A stretch of DNA of 64,000 bases from Bacteroidales bacterium (GCA_014800535.1 JAAVFW010000003.1:92629-156628); one strand, 5' to 3'. Shown: positions 1 to 9,953, counted from the stretch's first letter. A program made the numbers and translations. The notes: generated by a model not told the origin, from the letters alone.

Positions 1-1
1 T

Positions 2-106
2 TGGAAAATCGACCTCGACAAGGTTATTCTCTCTGATAAGGATAAGGCTCACCCTCTGCTCGAAAATGCTGTAGATTTGTTTGACTATAACGAAAATCTG
101 TATTGA
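2..106 (+). CDS. rfbC: C-terminal fragment of dTDP-4-dehydrorhamnose 3,5-epimerase (truncated by window edge)
   Basis: Open frame from the window edge encodes WKIDLDKVILSDKDKAHPLLENAVDLFDYNENLY*, typical RfbC C-terminus; followed by rfbB. Confidence 0.7.
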   Translation, partial: WKIDLDKVILSDKDKAHPLLENAVDLFDYNENLY

Positions 107-169
107 TTGCCGGGCCGTCGGCTCAGGGATGCCACCTCTTTTTCTCACTCTCTAATAATTGACAGGATT

Positions 170-1249
170 ATGAAAAGAAATATAATGATTACCGGAGGAG
201 CCGGATTTATCGGAAGTCATGTCGTCAGACGGTTTGTAAATAATTATCCTGACTACATGATTGTGTGTGTCGATAAGCTGACCTACGCCGGGTCGCTTGC
301 AAACCTCCGCGATGTCGAGGATAAGCCAAACTACAGATTTGAGAAAGCTGACATCTGCGACCTCGAAAAGATGCGCTCCTTAATGAAGGATTACAACATC
401 GACGGTGTCATTCATCTTGCGGCTGAAAGCCATGTAGACCGCTCGATATCCGACCCTTTCACCTTTGCCCGCACAAATGTAATGGGCACACTCTCTCTGC
501 TTCAGGCTGCTAAGGAGTTTTGGGAGAAGTCTCCTGAAGGATTCGATGGGAAGATGTTCTATCATATCTCAACCGACGAAGTCTATGGTGCGCTCGAACT
601 GACAAACCCTGACGGTGAACCTCCCTATGGCGACTCTTTCTTCACTGAGGAAACCCCTTATAACCCTCATTCCCCCTATTCCGCTTCAAAGGCGTCGAGC
701 GACCATTTCGTCAGAGCATATCACGACACCTACGGGATGCCGACAATTGTTACTAATTGCTCAAACAATTATGGTCCCTATCAGTTTCCTGAAAAACTGA
801 TTCCTCTTTTCATCAAGAATATTCGCGAACGCCGTGCCCTTCCCGTCTATGGCAAGGGCGAAAATGTCAGAGACTGGCTTTTTGTTGAAGACCACGCACG
901 CGCGATCGACCTTATCTTCCACAAGGGAAAACCTGCTTCGACCTACAATATCGGGGGCTTTAACGAGTGGAAAAACATCGACCTCATTAAGGTTATAATC
1001 AAGGTGGTAGATCGTCTCATAGGGAATCCTGAGGGGAGCAGTCTCGACCTTATCAAATATGTCACCGACCGTAAAGGTCATGACCTCCGGTATGCCATCG
1101 ACAGCACCAAACTGCGCGATGAACTCGGATGGGAGCCTTCTCTGCAGTTTGAAGAGGGTATAGAAAAAACTGTCAGATGGTATCTCGACAACGAGGAGTG
1201 GGTTGCGGAGGTCAGCAATGGTAAACAACTTGAGGGGTTAGGCAAATAA
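170..1249 (+). CDS. rfbB: dTDP-glucose 4,6-dehydratase
   Basis: MKRNIMITGGAGFIGSHVVRRF Rossmann motif, YSASKASSDH, NNYGPYQFPEKLIPL; start placed at internal ATG rather than ORF start 107. Confidence 0.95.
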   Translation: MKRNIMITGGAGFIGSHVVRRFVNNYPDYMIVCVDKLTYAGSLANLRDVEDKPNYRFEKADICDLEKMRSLMKDYNIDGVIHLAAESHVDRSISDPFTFARTNVMGTLSLLQAAKEFWEKSPEGFDGKMFYHISTDEVYGALELTNPDGEPPYGDSFFTEETPYNPHSPYSASKASSDHFVRAYHDTYGMPTIVTNCSNNYGPYQFPEKLIPLFIKNIRERRALPVYGKGENVRDWLFVEDHARAIDLIFHKGKPASTYNIGGFNEWKNIDLIKVIIKVVDRLIGNPEGSSLDLIKYVTDRKGHDLRYAIDSTKLRDELGWEPSLQFEEGIEKTVRWYLDNEEWVAEVSNGKQLEGLGK

Positions 1250-1262
1250 TATCCTTTTTGGA

Positions 1263-2210
1263 ATGGCTCAGGTCGATATTCTGCTCGCAACCTACAATGG
1301 TGAACGATTCATCACATCGCAGCTTCATTCGCTGCTGATGCAGACCTTCAGTGACATCAGAATCCTTGTGCATGATGACGGGTCGTCTGACGAGACCATG
1401 AAAATCATCAGAAATTTCGCTCGCCACGATGCAAGAATCGTTATCATTGATGATTCACGAAAATTCGGGTCGCCTACCGAAAATTTCCTGCATCTTCTCT
1501 CGTTTGCCACAGCTTCCTGGATAATGTTTTGCGACCAGGATGACATCTGGTTTGACAACAAAGTGGAATTAATGCTGACCGAAGCCCTTAAAGTTCCACA
1601 GGGCACTCCGGCAGTGGTCTATTGCGAGGCTCTTTACTGGCACCCGACAAGGGGTATCGTCGGTAAGGGAGGTGCATATATGGCTCCTCGCTCCCTGCCT
1701 GCTCTCTTAGGCCAGAAAGCGGGTGTGCTCGGTTGCTCTTCAATGTTCAACCGGCAGCTTAAGGATATCATGTTGCGCTACAAGGGGAAGATAGCCATGC
1801 ACGACCATCTTCTTGAGTTGGCTGCCTTCTCTTTTGGAGAAGTAAGATATGTGTCGGTTCCTCTGATTCTTTATCGTCAGCATGACCGCAATGTCACCGG
1901 CAACACTGACCTTCTTCTTTCGCCGACAGAGAGAATCAAGAGAAAAATCTATCATTCGCGTCCGGTGATGGATGCAAAACATCTCAACGCGACGTCTGAT
2001 TTTCTAAACTTCTTTCGCGATGAGTTGTCAGCTGACCAAATAGAGTTGCTGGAAAGTTATCTCAAAATGAGCCGGCACAATAAGATCCGTAACATTCTGA
2101 CAGCTTTACGCCTTGGACTTGCAAGAGATAATTCCAAATTGAAATTCATACTCAAACTCATCATTTCTCCTTATCTCGACAGGGAAAACCGCAATAATCT
2201 TAATCATTGA
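1263..2210 (+). CDS. Glycosyltransferase family 2 (rhamnosyltransferase-like)
   Basis: DILLATYNGERFITSQLHSLLMQT, DDGSSDET, FCDQDDIW motifs. Confidence 0.9.
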   Translation: MAQVDILLATYNGERFITSQLHSLLMQTFSDIRILVHDDGSSDETMKIIRNFARHDARIVIIDDSRKFGSPTENFLHLLSFATASWIMFCDQDDIWFDNKVELMLTEALKVPQGTPAVVYCEALYWHPTRGIVGKGGAYMAPRSLPALLGQKAGVLGCSSMFNRQLKDIMLRYKGKIAMHDHLLELAAFSFGEVRYVSVPLILYRQHDRNVTGNTDLLLSPTERIKRKIYHSRPVMDAKHLNATSDFLNFFRDELSADQIELLESYLKMSRHNKIRNILTALRLGLARDNSKLKFILKLIISPYLDRENRNNLNH

Positions 2211-3298
2211 CCATGAGAATTCTTCACATCATATCGCGTCTTGAAACCGGAGGTGCTCAAAAACTCCTCTCGGAGCTGCTCCCTGCGCTTTCTGATTGTG
2301 GAATGAAGACCGATGTGCTGGTTTTCTCACGCCTTGATAATCACATCGAAAAGGCTCTTGCCGAGGCCGGAATAAATATTATCAGCCTTGATATAGCCAA
2401 TCTGCGTTCTCCCGCCCTTATTCCTAAGTTGAGAAAATATATCGCACGCTACGATTTGGCTCATGTTCATCTCTTCCCGGCTCTCTATGAATGTGCCCTG
2501 GCTGCCTGCGGGCTTAAGACACCGCTTGTTTATACGGAACATTCAACCTCAAACCGAAGGAGGGATAAGAAATATATGCGTCCCGCGGAAAAAATGGTCT
2601 ATAGTGCTTACCGGAAGATTGTGGCAATCAGTCCGCAGACAGAAAAAGCACTTGCTGACTGGATAGGTCCGTCGCTTGGCCGACGCATAATAACAATAGA
2701 AAATGGAATCAATCTTGAAAAGATTCGCGATGCCGGGTCGGCTTCATTTCCTGATGGGAAGCCGACAATACTGATGGTGTCTCGTTTCAATGAAAGTAAA
2801 GATCAGAAAACCCTCATCCGCGCCCTCCCGCTAATCAACGATAAGTCGATTAGAGTGGCTTTCGCAGGTGACGGTCCGAATCTGGAGGAGTGTCGCCGTG
2901 AAGCTGTGAGAAGAAGTGTGGCTGACAGAGTCTCTTTTCTCGGCAACCGCACTGATGTGCCACAACTCATCAATGGAGCCTTGCTCGGTGTGCAATCATC
3001 AAATTGGGAGGGGTTCGGATTGACTGCAGTTGAATTAATGGCAGCCGGAAAGCCGGTGGTCGCATCTGATGTCGACGGACTGAAACAGGTTGTCGACGGG
3101 TATGGATTGCTCTTTAAAGCAGGAAAACATGAAGACCTTGCCCGACAAATCAACCGCTTGCTTTCAAATGAGAAACTCTTTGCCGAGGTGGCTGAAAAAT
3201 GCTACCGACGTGCGGATATGTTCTCAATCGACAAAATGGCTGAGCGATACGCTCTTCTCTATTCTGAAATCCTTGAAAAACAACCTGACCGATCATGA
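2207..3298 (+). CDS. Glycosyltransferase family 4
   Basis: HIISRLETGGAQKLLSEL N-term; SNWEGFGLTAVELMAAGKPVVASDVDG GT4 motif; overlaps previous gene by 4 nt. Confidence 0.9.
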   Translation: MTMRILHIISRLETGGAQKLLSELLPALSDCGMKTDVLVFSRLDNHIEKALAEAGINIISLDIANLRSPALIPKLRKYIARYDLAHVHLFPALYECALAACGLKTPLVYTEHSTSNRRRDKKYMRPAEKMVYSAYRKIVAISPQTEKALADWIGPSLGRRIITIENGINLEKIRDAGSASFPDGKPTILMVSRFNESKDQKTLIRALPLINDKSIRVAFAGDGPNLEECRREAVRRSVADRVSFLGNRTDVPQLINGALLGVQSSNWEGFGLTAVELMAAGKPVVASDVDGLKQVVDGYGLLFKAGKHEDLARQINRLLSNEKLFAEVAEKCYRRADMFSIDKMAERYALLYSEILEKQPDRS

Positions 3299-4812
3299 AA
3301 GATATCTGCCTTATCGACCCGTTTTTCTGTCCTCTCGACGAAACAGAAGAGGAATTGAGAATGGCTGACAAGGCCTTCAATGACCTGATTACAGCCTATT
3401 ATAACAGTCCTCATCGCAGAAAAATCGAAATAATCACCCGTGCCTACAACCTTGCGAAGAAGGTGCACAAAGGGCGTCGACGCCTTAATGGCGAACTCTT
3501 TATCATGCACCCTCTGGCTGTGGCCCGTATCGTAATTTCCGAACTCGGTCTCGGCTCAACATCAATCTGTGCCGCTCTGCTTCATGAAGTCTTGCGTGAA
3601 AGCGACCTTACCGGTAGCGATCTTGAGCGTATGTTCAATCCGGGTGTGGCGAGGATTGTCGAAGGTGTGCACAAGATTTCAGGTGGCATCTTCGGCGATA
3701 AGGCGTCGGTCGAAGCGGAAAATTTCAAACGTCTTCTCCTCTCAATGGCTACCGATTTCAGAGTGGTGCTGGTCAAGATGGCTGACAGACTTGACAATAT
3801 GCGCACCCTTGATGCTCTCAGAAAGGAGAAACAGAATAAAATCTCGCGGGAGACTCTCTACCTTTATGCTCCGTTGGCTGAACGTCTCGGACTTTTCTCG
3901 CTCAAACGGGAATTTGAGGATATTGCTTTCAGCCGCGAATACCCCGACGACTACCGCTTCATTCAAGATAAGCTTAAAATCAGCCGTAAGGATGTCGACA
4001 GTGTTACATCCCGATTCATGGAGCCGATAATAACCGAGCTTGATAAAGCCGGGTTCAAATATGTCGTGAAGTCAAGAATCAAAAGCCCTTATTCCATCTT
4101 CAATAAGATGAAGAAAAAGAATATCCCTTTTGAAGAAATCTACGATATATATGCCGTGCGCATCATCTTCGAAAATGAGAATGAGGAAGAGGAAGTGGAC
4201 CGATGTCGTGAAATTCACAAAATCATTGCGTCAATTTATCCGGTTCATGCCGACAGACTCAGAGACTGGACCGAACATCCCAAGGCAACAGGTTATCGCG
4301 CTCTTCACACCACAGTGCTCGGCCCGGATGAGAAATGGGTTGAGGCGCAGATCCGGTCGAAGAAAATGGACGACATTGCCGAACTCGGTTATGCCGCTCA
4401 TTGGAAGTATAAGGCTCCCGATGAAAAAAATGATTCTCCCGCTCTTGACTCGCTTATGAACACGGTGAAGGATATTCTCGAACACCCTGAACCGGATGCC
4501 CTCGACTTCCTTGAAACAATTCGCCTCAACCTTCTGGCCTCAGAAATATTTGTGCTGACGCCTGCCGATGATATTATGCGACTTCCGGCCGGCTCAACTG
4601 TGCTCGACCTGGCTTTCGCTATCCATTCTGAGCTCGGCATCCATTGCATTGCCGGAAAAATCGACCATCGGCTCGTGCCTCTTTCCTATAATCTAAACAG
4701 CGGTGACAGAGTGGAGATTATAACCTCTAAATCTCAAAAACCTCGCCCTGAGTGGATTAATTTCTGTCGCACTGCTAAAGCCCGTAATAAGCTGCGTAAG
4801 GCTCTCTTATAA
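3295..4812 (+). CDS. RelA/SpoT-family (p)ppGpp synthetase, degenerate HD motif, ends after TGS
   Basis: Synthetase motifs IKSPYSIFNKMKKK, DIYAVRIIF, HPKATGYRALHTTV, ELGYAAHWKYK; TGS-like FVLTPADDIMRLPAGSTVLDLAFAIHSELG; no ACT domain. Confidence 0.9.
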   Translation: MKDICLIDPFFCPLDETEEELRMADKAFNDLITAYYNSPHRRKIEIITRAYNLAKKVHKGRRRLNGELFIMHPLAVARIVISELGLGSTSICAALLHEVLRESDLTGSDLERMFNPGVARIVEGVHKISGGIFGDKASVEAENFKRLLLSMATDFRVVLVKMADRLDNMRTLDALRKEKQNKISRETLYLYAPLAERLGLFSLKREFEDIAFSREYPDDYRFIQDKLKISRKDVDSVTSRFMEPIITELDKAGFKYVVKSRIKSPYSIFNKMKKKNIPFEEIYDIYAVRIIFENENEEEEVDRCREIHKIIASIYPVHADRLRDWTEHPKATGYRALHTTVLGPDEKWVEAQIRSKKMDDIAELGYAAHWKYKAPDEKNDSPALDSLMNTVKDILEHPEPDALDFLETIRLNLLASEIFVLTPADDIMRLPAGSTVLDLAFAIHSELGIHCIAGKIDHRLVPLSYNLNSGDRVEIITSKSQKPRPEWINFCRTAKARNKLRKALL

Positions 4813-4850
4813 CTCCTCTTTTTTCCACAAGATTTTACCCGAAACAATAT

Positions 4851-6914
4851 ATGAGAACTTCTGTAAAAGACGCTTTTTCAAGAAAAGATTTTCCTAAAAT
4901 ACTGATTGCTCTCGCGTGCATACTGCTCATCATGCTCGTGATTCCGAGGGCTGACCACCAGTCATATTCGTTTGAAGAGAATCAACCATGGAAGTATCAG
5001 CTTCTGACGGCTGAGTTCGACATGCCAATCATGCGCGATTCGGCATCTGTACGCTCCATGAGAGACAGCATCGACGCTCGTTTCATCCCGTTTGTGAAAC
5101 GCAACGATAAAATTGCCGAGGCTAACATCTCCAGATTTTCCAAAAGCCTGCCGCAGGAAGTTCCTCATTCCGACAAGTCTCTGCTGACGTCGCTTCTGTC
5201 GGAAGTCTATGAGAGAGGAGTCGTCGATCAGGTGATGGCGCGCAGATTGAAAAACCGCAAGAATCCAACCCTGCGCGAAATGTCTTCGTCTGAAGAAAAT
5301 AATACTGCCAGATCTATCGACGCTTCAAAAATGCTTTCCGAAGCGGATGCCTTCCGATTGATTGACACTCTGTTTGTGGCCGGTTCGACAACTCATTCGC
5401 GCCTGTCGGCAGAAGAGATTCATTCGCTGACAAGCTGCATCGTGCCTAACATCATTGTCGATTCTATTGCCGATAATAAATATCGGAATCAGGAATATCT
5501 CGGTGTCAATGCCGCAATCGGTGTCATAAAGAAGGGGCAACGCATAGTTGATAGAGGCGAGATAATCACCCCGCAAATCTATACGAATCTGAACACTTAT
5601 CAGGAAATGCTTCAGACCTATCAGGATTCCGACCATAACGTAGTCTACATGATTCTCGCACAGGCCTCCTACGTCGCAATCCTCATTTCAATCATGATGC
5701 TCTTCCTGAGACTTTATCGTCCTAACGTCTACAACGACACGCGTAGTGTGACTTTCGTAATGGTGTTTATCACTCTCTTTGTGATGTTTGCTATATGGAT
5801 GTTTGAGCTGTTTACAAATGGAATTTACATAGTGCCGTTCGCTACGGTGCCTATCATGATTCTTGTGTTCTTCGACTCAAGAACGGCCATTTTCTCTCTC
5901 CTCATAACGGTGATTATGACGGCGATTGTCGCAACCTTCACAATGCACTTCATCTTCACAGAGCTTGTGGTGGGAATCCTTGCAACCTACAGTCTGCGTC
6001 AGCTCAGCCGTCGCTCTCAATTGCTGCGAACGGCTGCCATAACCTTCATCACTTATCTGATTTGCCATATCACCCTGAATGTTATGGAAACCGGTGAGCT
6101 ACAAAATGTCATCTCTCTGCGCATGGTGAGCATCTACCTCATCAACTCTGTCATTCTTTCGTTTGCCTATGTGCTTATCTGGATTGTCGAAAAGATTTTC
6201 GGCTTCACTTCAATCGTCACTCTTGTCGAACTCAGCGACATCAATAACCCGCTGCTCCGACGTCTGGCAGAGGTGGCTCCGGGCACGTTCCAACACAGCA
6301 TGCAGGTCTCTACTCTAGCAGCGGAGGCTGCCCGCGCTATCGGAGCAAATACTCAGCTGGTGCGAACCGGCGCCCTCTACCACGACATAGGAAAGATGGA
6401 GAGTCCCGTCTTCTTCACAGAAAATCAGCATGGTGTGAACCCTCACGATGGTTTAAGTCCGGAAACGAGCGCACGCAAGATCATATCTCATGTCACAAAC
6501 GGAATTGAAATTGCTCAGCGCGAGAATCTCCCGGCCGTCATACGCAATTTCATCTCTCAGCATCATGGACGTGGGATTGCCAAATATTTCTATCTGACTG
6601 CCAAAAATGAGAATCCGGATAAAGAAATTTCCAAGGAACCATTCACTTATCCCGGTCCAAACCCCCGCTCTAAAGAGACAACGATTCTGATGATGGCTGA
6701 CTGCGTGGAGGCGGCATCCCGTTCGCTGAAAGATTACTCCAAGGAGTCGATCGACACTCTGGTCAACAAAATCATAGATTCGCAGGTTGCCGATGGTCTT
6801 TACAGTGAATCGCCCATCTCTTTCCGCGACATAGAAACCGTAAAAGAGACATTCAAAAACCGTTTAGCAACCATTTATCATTCGCGCATAGCTTATCCTG
6901 ATGCTAAAAAGTAG
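4851..6914 (+). CDS. 7TM-HD family phosphohydrolase (PgpH-like c-di-AMP phosphodiesterase)
   Basis: N-term TM, extracellular 7TMR-HDED-like region, multi-TM, then HD domain with LYHDIGKM and ISQHHGRG. Confidence 0.88.
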   Translation: MRTSVKDAFSRKDFPKILIALACILLIMLVIPRADHQSYSFEENQPWKYQLLTAEFDMPIMRDSASVRSMRDSIDARFIPFVKRNDKIAEANISRFSKSLPQEVPHSDKSLLTSLLSEVYERGVVDQVMARRLKNRKNPTLREMSSSEENNTARSIDASKMLSEADAFRLIDTLFVAGSTTHSRLSAEEIHSLTSCIVPNIIVDSIADNKYRNQEYLGVNAAIGVIKKGQRIVDRGEIITPQIYTNLNTYQEMLQTYQDSDHNVVYMILAQASYVAILISIMMLFLRLYRPNVYNDTRSVTFVMVFITLFVMFAIWMFELFTNGIYIVPFATVPIMILVFFDSRTAIFSLLITVIMTAIVATFTMHFIFTELVVGILATYSLRQLSRRSQLLRTAAITFITYLICHITLNVMETGELQNVISLRMVSIYLINSVILSFAYVLIWIVEKIFGFTSIVTLVELSDINNPLLRRLAEVAPGTFQHSMQVSTLAAEAARAIGANTQLVRTGALYHDIGKMESPVFFTENQHGVNPHDGLSPETSARKIISHVTNGIEIAQRENLPAVIRNFISQHHGRGIAKYFYLTAKNENPDKEISKEPFTYPGPNPRSKETTILMMADCVEAASRSLKDYSKESIDTLVNKIIDSQVADGLYSESPISFRDIETVKETFKNRLATIYHSRIAYPDAKK

Positions 6915-6984
6915 GTCGGAAATTGAATATTTTTGCCCTGTTTTGCGTTTATATGATATAGAATATTATTAACACGGATTGCTC

Positions 6985-7533
6985 ATGGTTTTCATCATCA
7001 TATTATCAGCGGTTTTATGGCTTGCATCCTTCTGGATGCTTTTCAAGCGCGAAATGGCAGCCCCTGCGGTCTCATTTCTTGCCTTGTTTATTCTTAGTCT
7101 TGCCAAGGATTCTGCCACATCGCGTGCGCTCCTCCCGATAAATTCGACAATTCTGACCGCCTGGCTCTGCATGACACTTGTGGTGGTGACTGCCTCGTGG
7201 TTGCAACCTGATGCTGTCAAGGCTCAGCATAGAGGTGTCGGATACATGACAATCGGTGCTTTCGCCGGGATGGCTGTGGGTCTGCTCGCTTTCTCTGTCT
7301 CCGTCAATATGTCAATGCTTTACGCTTCGATGATGGTTGGCGTGTGTGTCGGAATCTTTCTGGGCTACCTCCTCTTCACCCGAACCCCCGACGGCAATGA
7401 GCTCGCGAAAGGCTCCAACAGATTTTTCCGCTACCTCCTTGCAAAAGGGTTTCCGATTGCAATTACCGTAATGATTCCGGGTGTGGTGTGTGTAATATCG
7501 CTCGCTATATTCAACAACATCGTTGCATATTGA
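6985..7533 (+). CDS. Predicted multi-pass inner-membrane protein, unknown function
   Basis: Several hydrophobic segments; ATG at 6985 preferred over TTG at 6979. Confidence 0.6.
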   Translation: MVFIIILSAVLWLASFWMLFKREMAAPAVSFLALFILSLAKDSATSRALLPINSTILTAWLCMTLVVVTASWLQPDAVKAQHRGVGYMTIGAFAGMAVGLLAFSVSVNMSMLYASMMVGVCVGIFLGYLLFTRTPDGNELAKGSNRFFRYLLAKGFPIAITVMIPGVVCVISLAIFNNIVAY

Positions 7534-7543
7534 TTAATTCACT

Positions 7544-8365
7544 ATGAAAAAAGTCCTGAAACTAAATACTCTTCTGCTTCCACTCTTCCTCCTCATAATG
7601 ACTGTGCCGGTTATCTCTGCCGCAACACAAAACTCGTCGGCGGCTAAGAACAAACGAAAAATCGTTGTCGAAAAACCTGACCTTGAACACATCAGGAAGC
7701 AAACTCTCGACCCTTCCGGCAAGTTTTATTTCCCTAAGCTGATGGCAAAATATCAGCGTAATGACACAACGATGACCCCGGAGGAGTATCGTTATTTCTA
7801 TCTTGGCTATATGTTTCAGGAAGATTATGACCCTTACCGCCAGTCGCAATATTCAAAAGTGACCGATTCGCTCCGACTGAAAACAACCCACACAAAAGCT
7901 GAAATAGACACCATAACGAAATATGCCGACCTCGCGCTTAAGGATAACCCTTTCGACCTTCGTCAGATGTCTTTTCTGGTGCATGTCCTCAAGGAGAAAC
8001 GAAAAGATATGCGCGCCAAGATTTGGGAGTATCGCCTTGAACATCTTCTGGGAGCTATCAAATCAACCGGTACGGGCGAAGATATGGAAAACGCATGGTA
8101 TGTCATTTATCCCATGCACGAATATGACATTATCCAGGTGCTCGGATATGAGGCTGTCGACGCTGATTTCATAGAGCCCGGATTCGACTATCTTACCGTG
8201 CAACCCGATGCAGAGACAGCCAAACGATTGCGTGGAAAAACATCTCCGGGATTTTATTTTAACGTCGGCACGATTCAGGAACAGTATTTGCTGAAACATG
8301 ATGGTGAAGATGATGAAGACGATGATGATGTCAATGAAACTGATGAGACAATCGTGGAAATGTAA
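7544..8365 (+). CDS. DUF4919-like secreted protein with acidic C-terminus
   Basis: Signal peptide MKKVLKLNTLLLPLFLLIMTVPVISAA; MTPEEYRYFYLGYMFQEDYDPYR; GEDDEDDDDVNETDET tail. Confidence 0.7.
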   Translation: MKKVLKLNTLLLPLFLLIMTVPVISAATQNSSAAKNKRKIVVEKPDLEHIRKQTLDPSGKFYFPKLMAKYQRNDTTMTPEEYRYFYLGYMFQEDYDPYRQSQYSKVTDSLRLKTTHTKAEIDTITKYADLALKDNPFDLRQMSFLVHVLKEKRKDMRAKIWEYRLEHLLGAIKSTGTGEDMENAWYVIYPMHEYDIIQVLGYEAVDADFIEPGFDYLTVQPDAETAKRLRGKTSPGFYFNVGTIQEQYLLKHDGEDDEDDDDVNETDETIVEM

Positions 8366-8413
8366 TAATCACATCTGAATTTAAATTATAATTAAACACT
8401 ATATAAACAAAAA

Positions 8414-8986
8414 ATGAACGAAACAATCAGCAATGGCAAATTCGTTGCCTTCTCCTATAAAGTAACTGATAATGACTCCGGTCGCGTATTGTTTGAAGCT
8501 TCTGAAAATGCACCCGATGCAATGGTCTACGGTGTTTCGCAGGAAGTGATTCCGGGGCTTGTCGAGACTCTCAAAGGCCTTAAAGCCGGCGATAAATTTA
8601 GTGTGACACTCCCTCCGGAAGTAGCTTTTGGCCACAGATCAGAGGATAATGTGATTGAAGTGCCGGTCGAAGCCTTCATGCGCGACGGTCAGATTGCCGA
8701 AGAAGTCGTAGTCAACGCTACTCTCCCGATGATGACTGCCGAGGGTTATACTGTGACAGGAACGGTCAAGGAAATTGGCGATAAAGCTGTTGTGATGGAT
8801 TTTAACCATCCTTTTGCCGGTCTTACCGTCAATTTTGAAGGTCAGGTGCAGGAGGTTCGCCCGGCGACTGAGGAAGAACTCAACCCCAAACATGGCGGTT
8901 GCTGCGGCGGCTGCGGTGGTGGCGGTTGCCACGACGGCGGATGTGGCGACGGCAACTGTGGCGACGGCGGATGCGGATGCCACTGA
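8414..8986 (+). CDS. slyD: SlyD-like FKBP-type peptidyl-prolyl isomerase with Cys/Gly/His tail
   Basis: VSQEVIPGLVETLKGLKAGDKFSVTLPPEVAFG...; IF-domain; C-term KHGGCCGGCGGGGCHDGGCGDGNCGDGGCGCH. Confidence 0.9.
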   Translation: MNETISNGKFVAFSYKVTDNDSGRVLFEASENAPDAMVYGVSQEVIPGLVETLKGLKAGDKFSVTLPPEVAFGHRSEDNVIEVPVEAFMRDGQIAEEVVVNATLPMMTAEGYTVTGTVKEIGDKAVVMDFNHPFAGLTVNFEGQVQEVRPATEEELNPKHGGCCGGCGGGGCHDGGCGDGNCGDGGCGCH

Positions 8987-9014
8987 TAACCCATCCTGAT
9001 CAATTACAACTCTT

Positions 9015-9055
9015 ACACCCATTCAGTCAGCAGAATGACGAATGGGTGTTTTTTT
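9015..9055 (+). terminator. Rho-independent terminator of slyD
   Basis: acacccattc ... gaatgggtgt followed by T7. Confidence 0.8.
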
Positions 9056-9071
9056 ACAAATAACTTACAAA

Positions 9072-9112
9072 AAAAGAATCGTACTGCTCCGATAAGAGCA
9101 TACGATTCTTTT
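9072..9112 (-). terminator. Terminator hairpin downstream of rubrerythrin (near-symmetric)
   Basis: aaaagaatcgta ... tacgattctttt inverted repeat between convergent genes. Confidence 0.7.
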
Positions 9113-9149
9113 CTTGTTTGGAAATATATCTTGTCTGATTACAGAATAA

Positions 9150-9692
9150 TCAATAGTTTTCAGGACGAAGCTCGAAATATGCCTGAGGATGCTTGCAGAC
9201 AGGGCAGATTTCAGGAGCCTTCTTTCCAACGTGGATATGACCACATTCGCGACACATCCACATGCGGTCACCTTCACGAGAGAAGACAAGACCATCTTCG
9301 ATATTCTTCAGAAGAGTGCGATAACGCTCCATGTGAGTACGTTCGATTTCGCCAACCATCTCAAAAGTCTTGGCAATCGCAGTGAACCCTTCTTCCTTAG
9401 CGATAGCGGCAAATTCCTTATACATATCTGTGTATTCGTATTCTTCACCGGCAGCCGCATCTTTCAGGTTTTCGGGTGTTGAAGGAACATCGCCATCATG
9501 CAGAAGCTTAAACCACAGTTTAGCATGTGTGTGTTCATTGTGAGCTGTTTCCTCAAAAAGAGCTCCAATCTGCTGAAAACCATCCTTCTTCGCCTTCTTA
9601 GCGTAGAAGCTATATTTAACACAAGCCTGAGATTCTCCGGCAAAAGCCATCTTCAGACATTCTTCTGTCTTGGATCCCTTAAGTTCTTTCAT
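9150..9692 (-). CDS. rbr: Rubrerythrin
   Basis: AFAGESQACVKYSFYAKKA, EEGFTAIAKTFEMVGEIERTHMERY, rubredoxin-like CRECGHIHVG..APEICPVCKHPQAYF. Confidence 0.95.
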   Translation of the reverse strand: MKELKGSKTEECLKMAFAGESQACVKYSFYAKKAKKDGFQQIGALFEETAHNEHTHAKLWFKLLHDGDVPSTPENLKDAAAGEEYEYTDMYKEFAAIAKEEGFTAIAKTFEMVGEIERTHMERYRTLLKNIEDGLVFSREGDRMWMCRECGHIHVGKKAPEICPVCKHPQAYFELRPENY

Positions 9693-9953
9693 AGTAAAAA
9701 TAAGTTTATAGTGATTCCTATGTCACTATAACAGCATGACATAACATCCGGTTTAATCAACTCAAAAAAATTCATCACTTTTTAGGCCACAACTCAAAAT
9801 TTTTTCACCTCAATTCCTGACCTCCCTATCAATCATCATGTATTACCTAACTCACCGTCGTTCCAACTGACTTCCTGCGCGTTAAAGTCATAATATGACA
9901 GATTTTTGTAAATTCTTCCTATAAGAACGAAAAATTCATTTATCTCGCTCGAA

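Noticed and set aside
107-169. Upstream extension of rfbB to 107
   Set aside because: Extension MPGRRLRDATSFSHSL has no family similarity; ATG at 170 matches the usual RfbB start
8639-9022. 127-aa minus-strand ORF rich in Ala/Thr/Val (AVATVAVATSAVVATATTAAAAATA)
   Set aside because: Antisense read-through of the GGC/TGC-rich SlyD tail; no RBS or family signature
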